Positions 8,485-20,016 are shown, counted from the first letter of the stretch. The stretch: 64,000 nucleotides of DNA from Candidatus Kinetoplastibacterium oncopeltii TCC290E (GCF_000340865.1 NC_020299.1:248001-312000); one strand, 5' to 3'. Notes: generated from the sequence alone by a model not told the origin. Made by a program: numbers and translations.

Positions 8485-11340
8485 TCATTTATTATGTAAG
8501 TTTTCGGCACATCTAATGCATATATCTTTATATATATCATCATGACCAACATCTTCAGTATAGTGCCAGCAACGTTCACATTTTTTATTTTTTGATATAT
8601 TTACATCAATTTTTATATCATTGTTATCATGTTTATAAACTAATACTTTTGATACAATTAATATAAATTTAAAGTCATCTTTCAAGCTATCTAAGATTTC
8701 TTTATCAGATGAATTTGCATATATACAGACCTCAGCTTGCAGAGATGATCCAAGTTTTCCAGTATTGCGAACTTCTTCTATCTTTTTTTGCGTCAAATCT
8801 CTAATTGCTCTGATGCGATCCCATTTTTTAATCAGTAAATTATTTTCAGTAAAATCAAGTTTTAAATCATGGTATACACTTGTGAATATTGTAATATTGT
8901 GATTAAGTTTTATATTTTTATCTATTGCTTTTGTTTCTAGTAATGTTTTCCATGCTTCTTCTGCGGTAAATGACAATATCGGAGCTAACATCTTTATAAG
9001 AGCTTGTGTAATTTCTGATAAAGTGCTCTGAGCAGATTTTCTAGCTAAGCTATCTGGTTTTGTAGTGTATAGTCTGTCTTTTAATATATCTAAGTAAAAT
9101 GCCCCTAATTCTTCTGAACAAAAATTTTGTAATTTCGATATTGCTGTATGAAAATCATATTTTTCATAATTAGCAATCACATCTTTTTGTGTTTTATGTG
9201 TCACACATAGAAAATACTTATCTATTTCTAATAGATTATCGTATCCTATAAAATGCTTTTCTCTATCAAAATCAGTAAGATTAGCTAAGAGAAATCTTAA
9301 TGTATTACGTATTCTGCGATAGCTTTCAACAACTCTATTTAGTATTTCATCAGAAATGTGCATTTCTGCAGAATAATCTGTAGTAGCAACCCATAGCCTT
9401 AGTATTTCAGCACCTAGAGAATTATAGATTTCTTTAGGTGATATTATATTACCTAAAGATTTGCTCATTTTACGACCATTTTGATCCACAAAGAAACCAT
9501 GTGTCAAAACTGATTTGTAAGGAGATTTTCCATATAGCATGCATCCAACTAATAAAGAAGAATGAAACCATCCTCTATGTTGATCTGATCCTTCTAGATA
9601 TAAATCTGCAGGCCAGTTCAGTATATTTTTATGAGATCCATCAATGTCATTATTTAGACCTCCTATTACAGTTGCATGTGTTGATCCAGAGTCAAACCAT
9701 ACATCTAATGTATCCTGGTTCTTTTTATAAATATCTACTTCACTATCATCTATTAGTTCATTTATATCTATTTTTTGCCACTCCTCTATTCCTCCTTTCT
9801 CTATTCTTGTAGCTACTTTTTCCAGAAGTTCTATAGTTCTAGGATGAATTTCATCAGTCTCTTTATTTACAAGAAAAGCTATGGGGACTCCCCATTTCCT
9901 TTGTCTAGATAGTGTCCAGTCTGGTCTATTGGCTATCATAGATTTCAGACGTTCTTTTCCCCATGCAGGATAAAATGATATGTTGTCAATATTAGATAAT
10001 GCTGATTCTCTTATTGTTATGTCATCATGTTTGATATCCATTCCAGCAAACCATTGACGTGTTGCCCTTAAGATGATTGGCGTTTTATGACGCCAACAGT
10101 GCATGTAACTATGTGAATAATCTTCAGATTTTACCAATGATCCATTTTTTTTGAGAAAATCTATTATCTCTTTATTTGTATCCCAAATTATTTTACCGTT
10201 AAAGATTGGTAATTTTTTATCATACTTACCATCGCCATTGACCATATTAAGTATATCTATATCTTTAAAACCATTTTCTTTGAAAACAGCAAAATCCTCC
10301 ATACCATGTGCCGGTGCAGAGTGTACTACACCTGTACCATTATCTAGTGTTACATAATCAGCTATATAAACCTTAGATATTCTATGATAAAAATCGTGTG
10401 TATTTGATAATGGATGTAAAAATTCTAAACCTAATAAAGATTTTCCTTTAGTAGTAGCGATTATTTCATATTTTTCGATATTTACTTTTTCCACAAAGTA
10501 ACTGATTCTTTCTTTTGCTATTATTATCAAAGAGCCATGGCTTAGTGATGGATACACACGTACTATAGAATATTCTAAATTAGGATTTACATTTATAAAT
10601 TGATTTACTGGTATAGTCCAAGGAGTTGTTGTCCATATTAAAATACCACCGTCTTCTTGGATTTTGTCTAAGTTAAATACTTTTGATAATTGATTTTTAT
10701 CTGTAAATTTGAAGGATACAAATATGGAAGTATCCAAGCGGTCGCTGTATTCGACTTCTGCATCAGACAGAGCTGACCCACAATCGAAGCACCAATTAAC
10801 AGGTTTCAATCCTCTGTAAAGATATCCATTTTTTAAAATTTTAGCTAATACCCTAAGCTCATTAGCTTCATTTTTAAAATTCATTGTTAAATATGGGTTA
10901 TCCCAGTATCCTAAAATACCTAATCGCTTAAACTCAGACTTTTGTCTTTCGACTTGCTGACCTGCATATTTTCTGGCCTTTTGCTGTAGATCTTTGATAT
11001 CTAGATTTTTGCCATATTTTTTTTCTATCTGAATTTCTATTGGCATACCATGACAATCCCAACCAGGTACATACTTTGCATCATATCCAAGCAAGAGTTT
11101 GTTTTTAATAATTATATCTTTTAAAATTTTATTAATAGCATGACCTAGGTGTATATCACCATTTGCATAAGGGGGTCCATCGTGTAAGGTAAATTTCAAT
11201 CTGTTTACACATATCGACTCAATAGCCCTGTATATCCGTTCGTCTTCTAATTGTTTTACCCAAATAGGTTCTCTTTGTGCTAAATTTCCACGCATTGGAA
11301 AAGATGTTTCAGGCAAATTAAGTGTTTTTTTATAGTCCAT
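8485..11340 (-). CDS. ileS: Isoleucyl-tRNA synthetase
   Basis: Charges tRNA-Ile; class Ia synthetase with editing (CP1) domain. 951 residues, complete. The HIGH-type motif lies in [13 protein letters not shown] (about residues 55-67), the tryptophan-rich editing entry at [19 protein letters not shown] precedes the KMSKS loop in [10 protein letters not shown], and the C-terminal zinc ribbon has [10 protein letters not shown] plus CIRC. The ATG at 11340 lies inside the end of ribF (11-base overlap), indicating coupled translation. Confidence 0.97.
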   Translation of the reverse strand: MDYKKTLNLPETSFPMRGNLAQREPIWVKQLEDERIYRAIESICVNRLKFTLHDGPPYANGDIHLGHAINKILKDIIIKNKLLLGYDAKYVPGWDCHGMPIEIQIEKKYGKNLDIKDLQQKARKYAGQQVERQKSEFKRLGILGYWDNPYLTMNFKNEANELRVLAKILKNGYLYRGLKPVNWCFDCGSALSDAEVEYSDRLDTSIFVSFKFTDKNQLSKVFNLDKIQEDGGILIWTTTPWTIPVNQFINVNPNLEYSIVRVYPSLSHGSLIIIAKERISYFVEKVNIEKYEIIATTKGKSLLGLEFLHPLSNTHDFYHRISKVYIADYVTLDNGTGVVHSAPAHGMEDFAVFKENGFKDIDILNMVNGDGKYDKKLPIFNGKIIWDTNKEIIDFLKKNGSLVKSEDYSHSYMHCWRHKTPIILRATRQWFAGMDIKHDDITIRESALSNIDNISFYPAWGKERLKSMIANRPDWTLSRQRKWGVPIAFLVNKETDEIHPRTIELLEKVATRIEKGGIEEWQKIDINELIDDSEVDIYKKNQDTLDVWFDSGSTHATVIGGLNNDIDGSHKNILNWPADLYLEGSDQHRGWFHSSLLVGCMLYGKSPYKSVLTHGFFVDQNGRKMSKSLGNIISPKEIYNSLGAEILRLWVATTDYSAEMHISDEILNRVVESYRRIRNTLRFLLANLTDFDREKHFIGYDNLLEIDKYFLCVTHKTQKDVIANYEKYDFHTAISKLQNFCSEELGAFYLDILKDRLYTTKPDSLARKSAQSTLSEITQALIKMLAPILSFTAEEAWKTLLETKAIDKNIKLNHNITIFTSVYHDLKLDFTENNLLIKKWDRIRAIRDLTQKKIEEVRNTGKLGSSLQAEVCIYANSSDKEILDSLKDDFKFILIVSKVLVYKHDNNDIKIDVNISKNKKCERCWHYTEDVGHDDIYKDICIRCAENLHNK

Positions 11341-12286
11341 ATTTTAAAAAGTAATATCGTGCATTCTGTACGTCTCTTTCTATAGCTTTGACAAGAGTAC
11401 TAATGTTAGTAAATTTTTCTTCATCTCTAAGTTTCATTATAAGATCAACTGATATAATTTCACCATATGCATTTACTTTCTCATCTAATAAGTATGTTTC
11501 AAGCAACATTTGACCATTATTTTCAAGTGTTTTTCTGGTTCCTAAGAATGCTACACCTGGTAGTGACTCATTTTTTAAGCCATGTACTAAAACAGCATAA
11601 ACACCAGTACTCACTGCACAATCTTGCTGTATTTTTAAATTCATAGTAGGGAAACCTATAGTTCTACCTATTTTATTACCATGTATTACATGTCCGCTAA
11701 TTGAGAAATTTCTTCCTAATAATTTGTTGGCAGAACCTATATTTCCTTTTGTTAGTATGGACCTTATCCTAGAGCTTGATATATTACAGTATTCTTTGTC
11801 TTTTAACATTTCTATACTTATAGTTTCAAGACCTGAATTCAATCCTATTTTTTTTAATGTATTTATATCTCCAGTGCGGTTATAACCAAACCTGAAATCT
11901 TCTCCAACTATTACAAGACGTACTTTTAGTATATTTATCAGGTAGTCTTTAATAAAACTCTCTGCAGATATTTTTGCTGTCTCTTTATTAAACTTATTGA
12001 TTATAATTTGACGAATTCCTTGCTGGGCCAATATCGAAATTTTATCTCTAATACCACAAATATTTTTTTGTTTTTGTCCTGAAAAATATTCTTTTGGATG
12101 TGGATAGAATGTTAATATTGAGGGCAACAAACCTCTGTTTCTAGCTTCATTACAAAGGCATGCAAGAATTTTTTTATGTCCTAAATGAATTCCATCAAAA
12201 TTCCCTATTGTTATTGCACAGGGTTTGAATTTATCATTAGGTTTAATATGTCTACTTATGTATAATTTTTCTTTCACAGTTAACAA
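11330..12286 (-). CDS. ribF: Bifunctional riboflavin kinase / FAD synthetase
   Basis: Phosphorylates riboflavin to FMN and adenylylates FMN to FAD. 318 residues. N-terminal nucleotidyl-transferase domain with [12 protein letters not shown] (the HxGH site) and ISSSRIR; C-terminal riboflavin kinase domain with [11 protein letters not shown]. The start appears to be TTG at 12286 (MLTV...), matching the usual MLxV beginning in the family; a GTG four codons in is the alternative. First gene of the minus-strand series with ileS. Works with ribBA and ribH at 50.8-52.5 kb. Confidence 0.95.
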   Translation of the reverse strand: MLTVKEKLYISRHIKPNDKFKPCAITIGNFDGIHLGHKKILACLCNEARNRGLLPSILTFYPHPKEYFSGQKQKNICGIRDKISILAQQGIRQIIINKFNKETAKISAESFIKDYLINILKVRLVIVGEDFRFGYNRTGDINTLKKIGLNSGLETISIEMLKDKEYCNISSSRIRSILTKGNIGSANKLLGRNFSISGHVIHGNKIGRTIGFPTMNLKIQQDCAVSTGVYAVLVHGLKNESLPGVAFLGTRKTLENNGQMLLETYLLDEKVNAYGEIISVDLIMKLRDEEKFTNISTLVKAIERDVQNARYYFLKYGL

Positions 12287-12346
12287 CTTTGATTTATAAG
12301 AGTCAAATAAATAGTTTATACACTAAATAAAAAGGAAAATTTTATT

Positions 12347-13000
12347 TTGGCTAAATATTCTAATAAAAAATGTCGATTTGTCATACTTATATCAGGTAGA
12401 GGAAGCAATATGCAGAAACTAGTTGAAACTTGTAATAATGAGAATTGGTCTGCAGATATAAGTGCTGTGATATCTAACAATCCTAAAGCAACAGGTCTTG
12501 ATTGGGCTAAGGAGAAGGGCTTGAATAGCATCTCTTTAGATAGTAGCTATTATTCTAGTAGAGATGAGTTTGATAGAGATTTAAGTATAGAGATAGATAA
12601 ATACTCTCCGGATTATATTTTGCTAGCTGGTTTTATGAGAATACTTAGTTATTCTTTTGTAAAAAAATACTATGGAAAATTAATAAATATACATCCTTCT
12701 TTATTACCAGCTTTCCCTGGTTTAAATACTCATAGTAATGCTATTAAGAGCGGTGTGCGTATTCATGGTTGTACTGTTCATTTTGTTTCTCCAGAGCTAG
12801 ATAGTGGCCCGATAATAGCTCAGGGATATACTAATGTTTTTTCTTATGATGATGTTAAAACTCTATCAGAAAGGGTTCTTAAAGTTGAGCATAAGGTTTT
12901 ACCTTCAGTGGCTCGCTGGTTAACTTTAAGTGAGATTATGCTTGATGAGCAAGATAAAGTCATGATTTTGAATAATCATAATGGCTTATTTTATTTATGA
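12347..13000 (+). CDS. purN: Phosphoribosylglycinamide formyltransferase
   Basis: Third step of purine synthesis: formyl transfer from 10-formyltetrahydrofolate to GAR. 217 residues. LISGRGSNMQKL binds the phosphate; NIHPSLLPAFPG carries the catalytic Asn and His, and SPELDSGPIIAQ the catalytic Asp. The start is a TTG (12347) ten bases after AAAGGA; no ATG is available upstream of the conserved first strand. Divergent from ribF. A 650-bp gene-free stretch follows. Confidence 0.95.
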   Translation: MAKYSNKKCRFVILISGRGSNMQKLVETCNNENWSADISAVISNNPKATGLDWAKEKGLNSISLDSSYYSSRDEFDRDLSIEIDKYSPDYILLAGFMRILSYSFVKKYYGKLINIHPSLLPAFPGLNTHSNAIKSGVRIHGCTVHFVSPELDSGPIIAQGYTNVFSYDDVKTLSERVLKVEHKVLPSVARWLTLSEIMLDEQDKVMILNNHNGLFYL

Positions 13001-13647
13001 TTAATTTTTAAGATAAATTAAGCAATAGTTAATTTTTATTGTTGTATTATTGAAACATAACTTTTATTCAAATTTTAAATAGTTATTTACTTTATCCTTA
13101 CAAGTCAGTTTTTTGTCTGGATCACTTTTTCATCAATTTTTTAGAAAATCTACATATTTTTGCTGAAATTACTATTTTCTAAAAAATATGATACCATCTG
13201 CCTCTAATTTTGCGATTGTTATTTTTATTTATTTGTAAAGCTAACTTTCTAATCTTTTTTGTACCATTTTACTTTGCAGGTTCATGTTTTATGATGTTGA
13301 ATATCATAGATTAAAGTACTACATTGGTATTACATTTAACCTGACTCATGTCATTTAGAATAAAATTCTAATGATATTATTTTTTATTATTGTTTAGTAT
13401 GTTTTTAACAATACATTATCATAGATAGTAATTGCATAATTATATTATGGTTAATTTTGATTTTTTAGCTTGAGAAATAGCCAATTTATATCTTGATCGA
13501 GATAACAAAAGATTCTGATATGTTTTGTAGATTTTTATATGCTCTTGAATTAGTTTGTTATTAATTTTTGATTTTAGTCTCATAGGGATCATAATAATGA
13601 TGCCAATGTGTTCGTTAAAATTGTTTTAATGTTAGGTCATCATAAAT
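13001..13647. other. Gene-free stretch between purN and uvrD
   Basis: About 650 AT-rich bases with no recognisable gene on either strand. It contains a perfect 14-bp inverted repeat (13136-13149 with 13174-13187) followed by the promoter-like TATGATACC, and a 50-codon minus-strand frame (13440-13592) rich in Lys/Arg that I do not recognise and that could be chance. Probably the eroded site of one or more lost genes. Confidence 0.5.
13136..13187. repeat. Perfect 14-bp inverted repeat in the purN-uvrD gap
   Basis: ATTTTTTAGAAAAT at 13136-13149 is the exact reverse complement of ATTTTCTAAAAAAT at 13174-13187, with a 24-base loop. It is AT-only apart from one G/C pair. It could be an RNA hairpin, an operator or a lost gene's terminator; nothing decides between them. 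Confidence 0.4.
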
Positions 13648-15900
13648 ATGATTCTAGAAGAACTTAATAAAGCGCAGAAAGCAGCAGTAACTCTTGAATC
13701 TTCACATGCATTGGTTTTAGCTGGAGCAGGCAGTGGCAAAACCAAAGTGTTAGCATCAAGATTAGCTTGGCTATTAGATACTAATCAAGTTGATATATCT
13801 AACGTTTTAGCTGTAACATTTACCAATAAAGCTGCAAAAGAAATGATTTCTCGTGTTTTGAGAATGGTGAATATCGACACACGTAGGCTTTGGATAGGAA
13901 CTTTTCATAGTTTATGCCATAGAATGTTGAGGATTCATTGCGATGATATAAACCTATCTAGAAATTTTCAAATTATAGATGCCTCAGACCAATTGTCACT
14001 GATAAAACAGCTAATTAAAAGTAATAATATCAATGATTTAAAGTATCAGCCAAAAGATTTTCAACGTTTTATAAATTCTCATAAAGAAAATGGGATTAGG
14101 TTTATTAGTGTTAATATCCAAAGAAATTGTAATCGTAATTTGTTGGATTTTTATAAATTGTATGAAGATTATTGTTTTAAGCATGACTTAGTGGACTTCT
14201 CTGAATTGCTGCTAAGATGCTACGAACTTTTAAAAAACAATGAAAATCTACGAGCACGATATAACGACAAATTTTCTCATATACTAATAGATGAATTTCA
14301 AGACACTAACAATTTGCAATATAGTTGGATAGATTTGCTTATTGGAAGAAAAACCTTCGTTTTCGCAGTCGGTGATGATGATCAGTCTATCTATGCATTT
14401 CGTGGTGCAAATGTAGATAACATGTCATCATTTGAAAAGACTTATGCTAAGGGATCCATTATTCGTTTAGAGCAAAACTATAGATCTTTCGGACATATTC
14501 TAGGAGCAGCAAATTCTTTAATAAAACATAATAAAGGACGTCTTGGCAAAACTTTATGGACAGACCAAGGAGATGGAGAGCTTATTAGGGTTGTTGAAAA
14601 TTCTAATGATGTAGGTGAGGCTCATTGGATAGTTGAGGAAATAAGAAATCTAATAAGAAATGGCACAGATGCTCATAAAATTGCTATTTTGTATAGAAGC
14701 AATATGCAATCTAGGGTTATTGAGCATGCTTTATTTTCTAGTAATATATCATATATAGTTTACGGTGGTCTTAGATTTTTTGAGCGTCAAGAAGTTAAAC
14801 ATGCTTTAGCCTATTTAAGACTCATAGCAAATCCAAATGACGATAATGCTTGGTTGAGAGTTGTAAATTTCCCATCACGTGGCATTGGTGCACGTACTAT
14901 AGAAAACCATTTAGAATTAGCAAAATCAAATAACTTAAGCTTGAGAGATTCTGCAAAACAAGTTTCTGGTAGAGGAGGAATAAGCATATTATCCTTTTCA
15001 AATCTAATTGATGATCTTATTCTTAACTCTACTAAACTTACTTTGCCAGAATTAATAAATTACACTATAGAACGTAGCGGCCTGGTTTCATACTACAAAA
15101 GCGAAAAAGATTTGTATGAACGCTTAGAAAATTTGAAAGAGCTCATAACAGCTGCTACTGTATTTTCTATAGAAGAAAAATGTATTAGTATCCCTGCATC
15201 ATGTTCATTCTCTGTGAATAAACATACAGAAGATGAGATTATTTCTACTCCACTATTATCCTTTCTTTCAAATTCATCTCTAGAAGCTAATGAAAGCTTA
15301 TCTGGTGATCATGCATCTTCAGTACAACTAATGACAGTTCATGCTTCTAAAGGTTTAGAGTTTAAGGTTGTCTTTATTACAGGAGCGGAGGAAGGATTAT
15401 TCCCTCATGAGAACAGCATATTAGAAGATTCTGGATTAGAGGAAGAACGTAGGTTAATGTATGTTGCAATAACTAGAGCAGAAGAAAAGTTATATATTTC
15501 TATGGCGAACAGTCGCATGTTGAGGGGGCAGGTTCGTTATTCTTTAAGTTCTCGTTTTTTAAATGAGATAGATGCTAATCATATTCAACGGTATAAATTT
15601 GAAAACATTTATAAGAATAACTCTAGTAGATTATTTAAAGAAAAATTAAATATTGATTACAATAAACCAAGCAAAAATAATCTAGCTCATACTTCTGGTT
15701 CGACTTCTTCTAATAAAAGTTCAATCGTAAATGATAAATTATTCTTGGTTGGTCAATCTGTAAATCATAACCGTTTTGGTGATGGTATTATAGTAAAATT
15801 GATAGGGGAAGGAAGTTCAGCACAAGCACAAGTTAATTTTCAAAAATATGGTATGAAGACTTTAGCTTTAACTATAGCCAAGTTAGAAATTAAAAATTAG
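13648..15900 (+). CDS. uvrD: DNA helicase II (UvrD/PcrA type)
   Basis: Superfamily 1 helicase moving 3' to 5', acting in nucleotide-excision and mismatch repair. 750 residues, full length. Helicase motifs in order: AGAGSGKTKVLA (Walker A), VTFTNKAAKEM, DEFQDTNNLQY (Walker B), GDDDQSIYAFRGA, LEQNYRS, LMTVHASKGLEFKVVF and EERRLMYVAITRAEEKL. The C-terminus ends with the short Tudor-like segment VNHNRFGDGIIVKL. Together with uvrB (28.2 kb) it implies that excision repair is still at least partly in place. Stop codon faces prmB with 11 bases between. Confidence 0.96.
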   Translation: MILEELNKAQKAAVTLESSHALVLAGAGSGKTKVLASRLAWLLDTNQVDISNVLAVTFTNKAAKEMISRVLRMVNIDTRRLWIGTFHSLCHRMLRIHCDDINLSRNFQIIDASDQLSLIKQLIKSNNINDLKYQPKDFQRFINSHKENGIRFISVNIQRNCNRNLLDFYKLYEDYCFKHDLVDFSELLLRCYELLKNNENLRARYNDKFSHILIDEFQDTNNLQYSWIDLLIGRKTFVFAVGDDDQSIYAFRGANVDNMSSFEKTYAKGSIIRLEQNYRSFGHILGAANSLIKHNKGRLGKTLWTDQGDGELIRVVENSNDVGEAHWIVEEIRNLIRNGTDAHKIAILYRSNMQSRVIEHALFSSNISYIVYGGLRFFERQEVKHALAYLRLIANPNDDNAWLRVVNFPSRGIGARTIENHLELAKSNNLSLRDSAKQVSGRGGISILSFSNLIDDLILNSTKLTLPELINYTIERSGLVSYYKSEKDLYERLENLKELITAATVFSIEEKCISIPASCSFSVNKHTEDEIISTPLLSFLSNSSLEANESLSGDHASSVQLMTVHASKGLEFKVVFITGAEEGLFPHENSILEDSGLEEERRLMYVAITRAEEKLYISMANSRMLRGQVRYSLSSRFLNEIDANHIQRYKFENIYKNNSSRLFKEKLNIDYNKPSKNNLAHTSGSTSSNKSSIVNDKLFLVGQSVNHNRFGDGIIVKLIGEGSSAQAQVNFQKYGMKTLALTIAKLEIKN

Positions 15901-15911
15901 ATATCTTTATA

Positions 15912-16808
15912 TCATGGAATCTGTTCTTGATTTAGTAACATAATGCTTTTTTCAGTATTAATTGTAGTTACCCATGTTGGATTTATATTTTGAAAATTCT
16001 TTACAAAATTATTATATTCATTACCTATTTCCAAAACTAAAATACCTTCCTTTTTTAGAAAATTTTTAACATTCTTTAGTATTTTTTTTATAATATCCAT
16101 GCCGTCATTACCTCCATCTAAAGCTATCATTGGCTCGTGTAAATATTCTTTAGGTAGTTTGTTGAGAGATTGAGTATTTACATAAGGAGGATTACATATA
16201 ATAATATCATACTGATGAATTGGTATATCATCAAACAGATTGCTATTTATTGTAGTGATTCTATTTTGTAAGTTGTAATAGTTGATATTTTTTTTAGCTA
16301 TTTTTAATGCTTCTACAGAAATATCGGTTGCGGTTAACATAGATTCCTGAAAAGCAAGCGCAGACAATATTGCAAGGCATCCTGATCCGGTGCATAAATC
16401 TAGAATACTTGTGATTGATTCTGGATTTTTGACCCAAGGGTATAGACAGTTTTGTATTAATTCAGAAATTGGAGACCTTGGTACTATAACATTTTTATCT
16501 ATATAAAATTTATATCCCTGCAATAAAGATTCTTCTGTTAAGTATGAAATTGGTATTCTAAGAGTAACTCTTTTATTAATTAAATAAAGTATTTTTCTTA
16601 TTTCATTTTTTGTGATATTAGCATCTAAGAACATATCTAAATTATCATCAGGCAAATTCAATGCGTGCAATATAAGATATACAGCTTCATCGTATGCATT
16701 ATCACTTCCGTGACCGAAAAAAATATCTGATTCATTAAATATAGTTGTTGTATATCTAATAATATCCTTCAAGGTTTTTAACTGATTTATGCAAGAGTAG
16801 TTGATCAT
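15912..16808 (-). CDS. prmB: Ribosomal protein L3 glutamine N5-methyltransferase
   Basis: SAM-dependent methylation of a glutamine of ribosomal protein L3 (established for E. coli PrmB). 298 residues. The helical N-terminal domain is followed by VPRSPISELI, which distinguishes PrmB from the release-factor methylase PrmC, the SAM loop LDLCTGSGCLAI and the catalytic NPPYVN. Starts six bases after dapE, so it is likely the last gene of the dapC-dapD-dapE-prmB unit. Confidence 0.93.
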   Translation of the reverse strand: MINYSCINQLKTLKDIIRYTTTIFNESDIFFGHGSDNAYDEAVYLILHALNLPDDNLDMFLDANITKNEIRKILYLINKRVTLRIPISYLTEESLLQGYKFYIDKNVIVPRSPISELIQNCLYPWVKNPESITSILDLCTGSGCLAILSALAFQESMLTATDISVEALKIAKKNINYYNLQNRITTINSNLFDDIPIHQYDIIICNPPYVNTQSLNKLPKEYLHEPMIALDGGNDGMDIIKKILKNVKNFLKKEGILVLEIGNEYNNFVKNFQNINPTWVTTINTEKSIMLLNQEQIP

Positions 16809-16814
16809 AAAAAT

Positions 16815-17954
16815 TTAGATTAAAAGTAATTTCTTTAATGTTGATTTATATACATTTTTTAGTATATTGAGAGATGAAATCTCTATCCTTTCATTGACTT
16901 TATGTATAGTATCATTGCAAGGTCCGAATTCTATGATCTGTTTACTAATTTTTGTTATAAAGCGTCCATCAGAAGTACCACCTGATGTTGAAAGTGTAGT
17001 TTTTATGTTTGTTTCTTCAAGTATAGATTTTGTTATTGCTTCTATCAAAGATCCATTTTGGGTTATAAAAGGTTCTCCATTCAAAATCCATTCTAGTTTA
17101 TATTTTAGTTTGTATTTATCTAATATCGAATGAATTACTTTTTTTAGATTATCTGGAGTATTTTCTGTTGAGAATCGAAAATTAAATTTTACTTCTAATT
17201 CACCAGGTATGACATTAGTTGCACCATTACCGGAGTGAATGTTAGATATCTGAAATGTCGTAGGAGGGAAATATTCATTTCCTTGGTCCCATTTATAGTT
17301 CATAATATCTGACAATGCAGGAGAGAAAGAATGTATTGGGTTTAAAGCTAGTTGCGGATATGCTACATGACCTTGAATTCCATTTAGAATAAGATTCCCA
17401 GATAATGATCCTCTTCTTCCATTTTTACAAATATCTCCTAGTTTTTTTTCTGAAGTAGGTTCTCCAACTACACAAAAATCTATTGATATATCATTTTCTC
17501 TCAAATAGTCACAAACTAAAGATGTGCCATTAATTGCATCTCCTTCTTCATCTGAAGTTATAAGAAGAGCGATAGATCCATTATGTTTCGGATATTCTTC
17601 TACAAACTCTTTAGTAGCTACTAAAAAAGCTGCTATAGAACCTTTCATATCAGAAATTCCGCGCCCATATATGTAATTATCACGTTCAGTTGGTACGAAA
17701 GGGTCGCTAATCCATTCTTCTATTTTACCAGCTGGCACTACATCAGTATGTCCAGCAAAAACAAATAATGGTTTATCACAACCCCTTATAGCCCATAGAT
17801 TAGTTACTCCATTCTTATCTATTGTCTTGCATTTGAACCCAATATTTAATAGGATATCAGATATTATTTTCTGACATCCAGCATCATCTGGAGTAATAGA
17901 CTTTAAAGAAACAAGCCTTTTTGCAATATCGATTACTGATGAATTACTGCTCAT
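16815..17954 (-). CDS. dapE: Succinyl-diaminopimelate desuccinylase
   Basis: Removes succinate from N-succinyl-LL-diaminopimelate; di-zinc M20-family enzyme. 379 residues. Metal ligands and catalytic residues are all present: AGHTDVVPAG (His, Asp), GRGISDMKG (bridging Asp), TSDEEGDA (catalytic Glu), GEPTSEKKLGD (Glu) and the C-terminal FGPCNDTIHKVNE (His). Its start overlaps the dapD stop by one base (TAATG), so the two are translationally coupled. Needed for meso-diaminopimelate for peptidoglycan and for lysine. Confidence 0.96.
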   Translation of the reverse strand: MSSNSSVIDIAKRLVSLKSITPDDAGCQKIISDILLNIGFKCKTIDKNGVTNLWAIRGCDKPLFVFAGHTDVVPAGKIEEWISDPFVPTERDNYIYGRGISDMKGSIAAFLVATKEFVEEYPKHNGSIALLITSDEEGDAINGTSLVCDYLRENDISIDFCVVGEPTSEKKLGDICKNGRRGSLSGNLILNGIQGHVAYPQLALNPIHSFSPALSDIMNYKWDQGNEYFPPTTFQISNIHSGNGATNVIPGELEVKFNFRFSTENTPDNLKKVIHSILDKYKLKYKLEWILNGEPFITQNGSLIEAITKSILEETNIKTTLSTSGGTSDGRFITKISKQIIEFGPCNDTIHKVNERIEISSLNILKNVYKSTLKKLLLI

Positions 17955-18778
17955 TATGTTCTCAGCAAGTCATTTATACTTGTTTTTGATCTAGTTTTAG
18001 CATCAACTCTCTTTACTATAACAGCACATGCTAAACTATGTGATCCATCAGAAGAAGGCATTGATCCTGGTACGACAACTGACCCGGAAGGAACTCTTCC
18101 ATAAACTATTTTTCCAGTTGTTCTATCTAAAATTTTTGTGCTCTGTGAAATAAACACACCCATAGCTAAAACAGAATTTTCTTCTACAATTACTCCCTCT
18201 ACTACTTCTGACCGTGCTCCAATAAAACAGTTATCCTCTATTATAGTTGGATTTGATTGTAGAGGCTCTAGAACTCCGCCTATACCAACACCTCCTGAAA
18301 GATGTACATTTTTACCTATTTGGGCACATGATCCAACTGTTGCCCAGGTATCAACCATTGTGCCTTCGTCTATATGTGCTCCTATATTAACGTAAGATGG
18401 CATTAAAACTACATTGTTAGCAATAAAAGATCCTTTTCTTGCTATTGCGCCTGGAACAACTCTATATCCAGATTCCATAAATTTTTTATCATCAAAACCA
18501 GAAAATTTTAGAGGAACCTTATCATAAAACAACATGGATCCACTACCTACAGTCTTATTTTCTTTTATTCTAAAATATAATAAGACTGCTTTTTTTAGCC
18601 ATTGATGAACAATCCATTCGTCATTTATTTTTTCAGCGACTCTTAGCTTACCCGAATCTAATAATTCTATAGTATCTATAATAGCATCAGATGCTTCTGT
18701 ACTTAAGTTTAAAGGGGATAAATTTAACCTGGATTCCCAAATATTTTCAATCGTATTTTTTAATTTTGTATTTATCAT
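17954..18778 (-). CDS. dapD: Tetrahydrodipicolinate N-succinyltransferase
   Basis: Succinylates tetrahydrodipicolinate, opening the succinylase branch to diaminopimelate. 274 residues, the family's usual length. The central part is a left-handed beta helix of hexapeptide repeats (about residues 100-220) with the signature [20 protein letters not shown] and [13 protein letters not shown]. Middle gene of dapC-dapD-dapE. Confidence 0.97.
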   Translation of the reverse strand: MINTKLKNTIENIWESRLNLSPLNLSTEASDAIIDTIELLDSGKLRVAEKINDEWIVHQWLKKAVLLYFRIKENKTVGSGSMLFYDKVPLKFSGFDDKKFMESGYRVVPGAIARKGSFIANNVVLMPSYVNIGAHIDEGTMVDTWATVGSCAQIGKNVHLSGGVGIGGVLEPLQSNPTIIEDNCFIGARSEVVEGVIVEENSVLAMGVFISQSTKILDRTTGKIVYGRVPSGSVVVPGSMPSSDGSHSLACAVIVKRVDAKTRSKTSINDLLRT

Positions 18779-18810
18779 GATATTTTATGTAAATGAAAGA
18801 TATTGCTATT

Positions 18811-20016
18811 TTAAATATTGCTTTTAACGAAGTTAACAATTCTATTTGCTGCTTCAACACATTCTTCCAATGAAGAAACCAAAGCAATTCTTATCCTATT
18901 ATTACCAGGGTTTCCACTCAAAGATTCTCTAGCTAAGAAACTTCCAGGAAGTACAGTCACTGACGTTTTTTTATATAATTCCTTTGTGAATGTAATATCT
19001 GATACAACAGGAGTTTTTGCCCATAAATAAAATGAGGCTTGTGGTCTTGTTACATCTAATACCTTCTGTAGTATTGGTAAAACTGCATTAATTTTATTAG
19101 TGTACAATTTACGATTCTCTTTTACATGTTCTTCATCACTCCAAGCTGCGATGCTAGCACTAACAACTACTGGTCCCATCGCACTTCCATTATATGTTCT
19201 GTATAGCAGGAATTTACTTAATAATTTAGAGTCACCTGCTATGAAGCCTGATCTTAATCCAGGTAAGCTTGACCGTTTTGATAAGCTAGAGAAAACAACT
19301 AGATTATTGTAATCTTTTAAACCAATAATATCAGCAGCTTGCATACCACCGAGAGGAGGGGTAATCGTTTCATCATATATTTCTGAATAACATTCATCTG
19401 AAGCTATAATAAAACCATATTTATCAGACAAGTAAAATATTTTTTTCCACTCATCTAGATTTATAACATTACCTGCAGGATTCCCTGGAGAACAAACGAA
19501 TACCAATTTTGTTTTTTTCCAAATATTTTCTGGAATACTATCCCAATCATATGAAAAGTTGTTTTCTTGATTTAAATTTATATAATATGGTTTAGCACCG
19601 GCTAAAAGTGTTGCTCCTTCATAAATTTGGTAAAATGGATTTGGACAAATCACAATAGAATCTGAATCTGAATCAATTACAATTTGGGTAAAAGAAAATA
19701 ATGCTTCCCTAGAACCCAATGCAGGTAAAACTTGTGATTCCGCATCTACAGATCCTATTTTATAACGATTTTTTATCCATTTGCAAATAACCTCTCTTAA
19801 AGCCACATCACCTTTTGTCGAAGGATATATAGAAAGTCCATATAAACTATCTATAATTGTGTTTTTTACTATTGGTGGTGATGCGTGTTTAGGCTCACCT
19901 ATAGACAAATTAATAGGAATATAACCATAGTTTGCATTTGTATTATCTATATTCTTTAAAAGAGTACGTAGATTTTCAAATGGATAAGGATTTAATTTAT
20001 TTAATCTTTTGTTCAT
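18811..20016 (-). CDS. dapC: Succinyldiaminopimelate aminotransferase
   Basis: PLP-dependent transfer of the amino group to N-succinyl-2-amino-6-ketopimelate. 401 residues from the ATG at 20016 (a TTG at 20025 would add three residues). Fold-type I aminotransferase: PALGSREALFSF (phosphate loop), VCSPGNPAGNV (substrate Asn), ASDECYSEIYDE (PLP ring Asp/Tyr), SLSKRSSLPGLRSGF (Schiff-base Lys) and the C-terminal RIALV (carboxylate Arg). NPYPFENLRTLL at the N-terminus is typical for DapC of Betaproteobacteria. It heads the dapD-dapE-prmB series and is divergent from tRNA-Leu. Confidence 0.94.
   Translation of the reverse strand: MNKRLNKLNPYPFENLRTLLKNIDNTNANYGYIPINLSIGEPKHASPPIVKNTIIDSLYGLSIYPSTKGDVALREVICKWIKNRYKIGSVDAESQVLPALGSREALFSFTQIVIDSDSDSIVICPNPFYQIYEGATLLAGAKPYYINLNQENNFSYDWDSIPENIWKKTKLVFVCSPGNPAGNVINLDEWKKIFYLSDKYGFIIASDECYSEIYDETITPPLGGMQAADIIGLKDYNNLVVFSSLSKRSSLPGLRSGFIAGDSKLLSKFLLYRTYNGSAMGPVVVSASIAAWSDEEHVKENRKLYTNKINAVLPILQKVLDVTRPQASFYLWAKTPVVSDITFTKELYKKTSVTVLPGSFLARESLSGNPGNNRIRIALVSSLEECVEAANRIVNFVKSNI

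Noticed and set aside
9438..9812. Plus-strand open frame of 124 codons
   Set aside because: Lies entirely antisense within ileS, Leu/His-rich translation without family resemblance; ileS motifs cover the same bases.
13440..13592. Minus-strand frame of 50 codons in the purN-uvrD gap
   Set aside because: Lys/Arg-rich, no ribosome site or recognisable family; could be chance in AT-rich DNA. Mentioned in the gap entry only.
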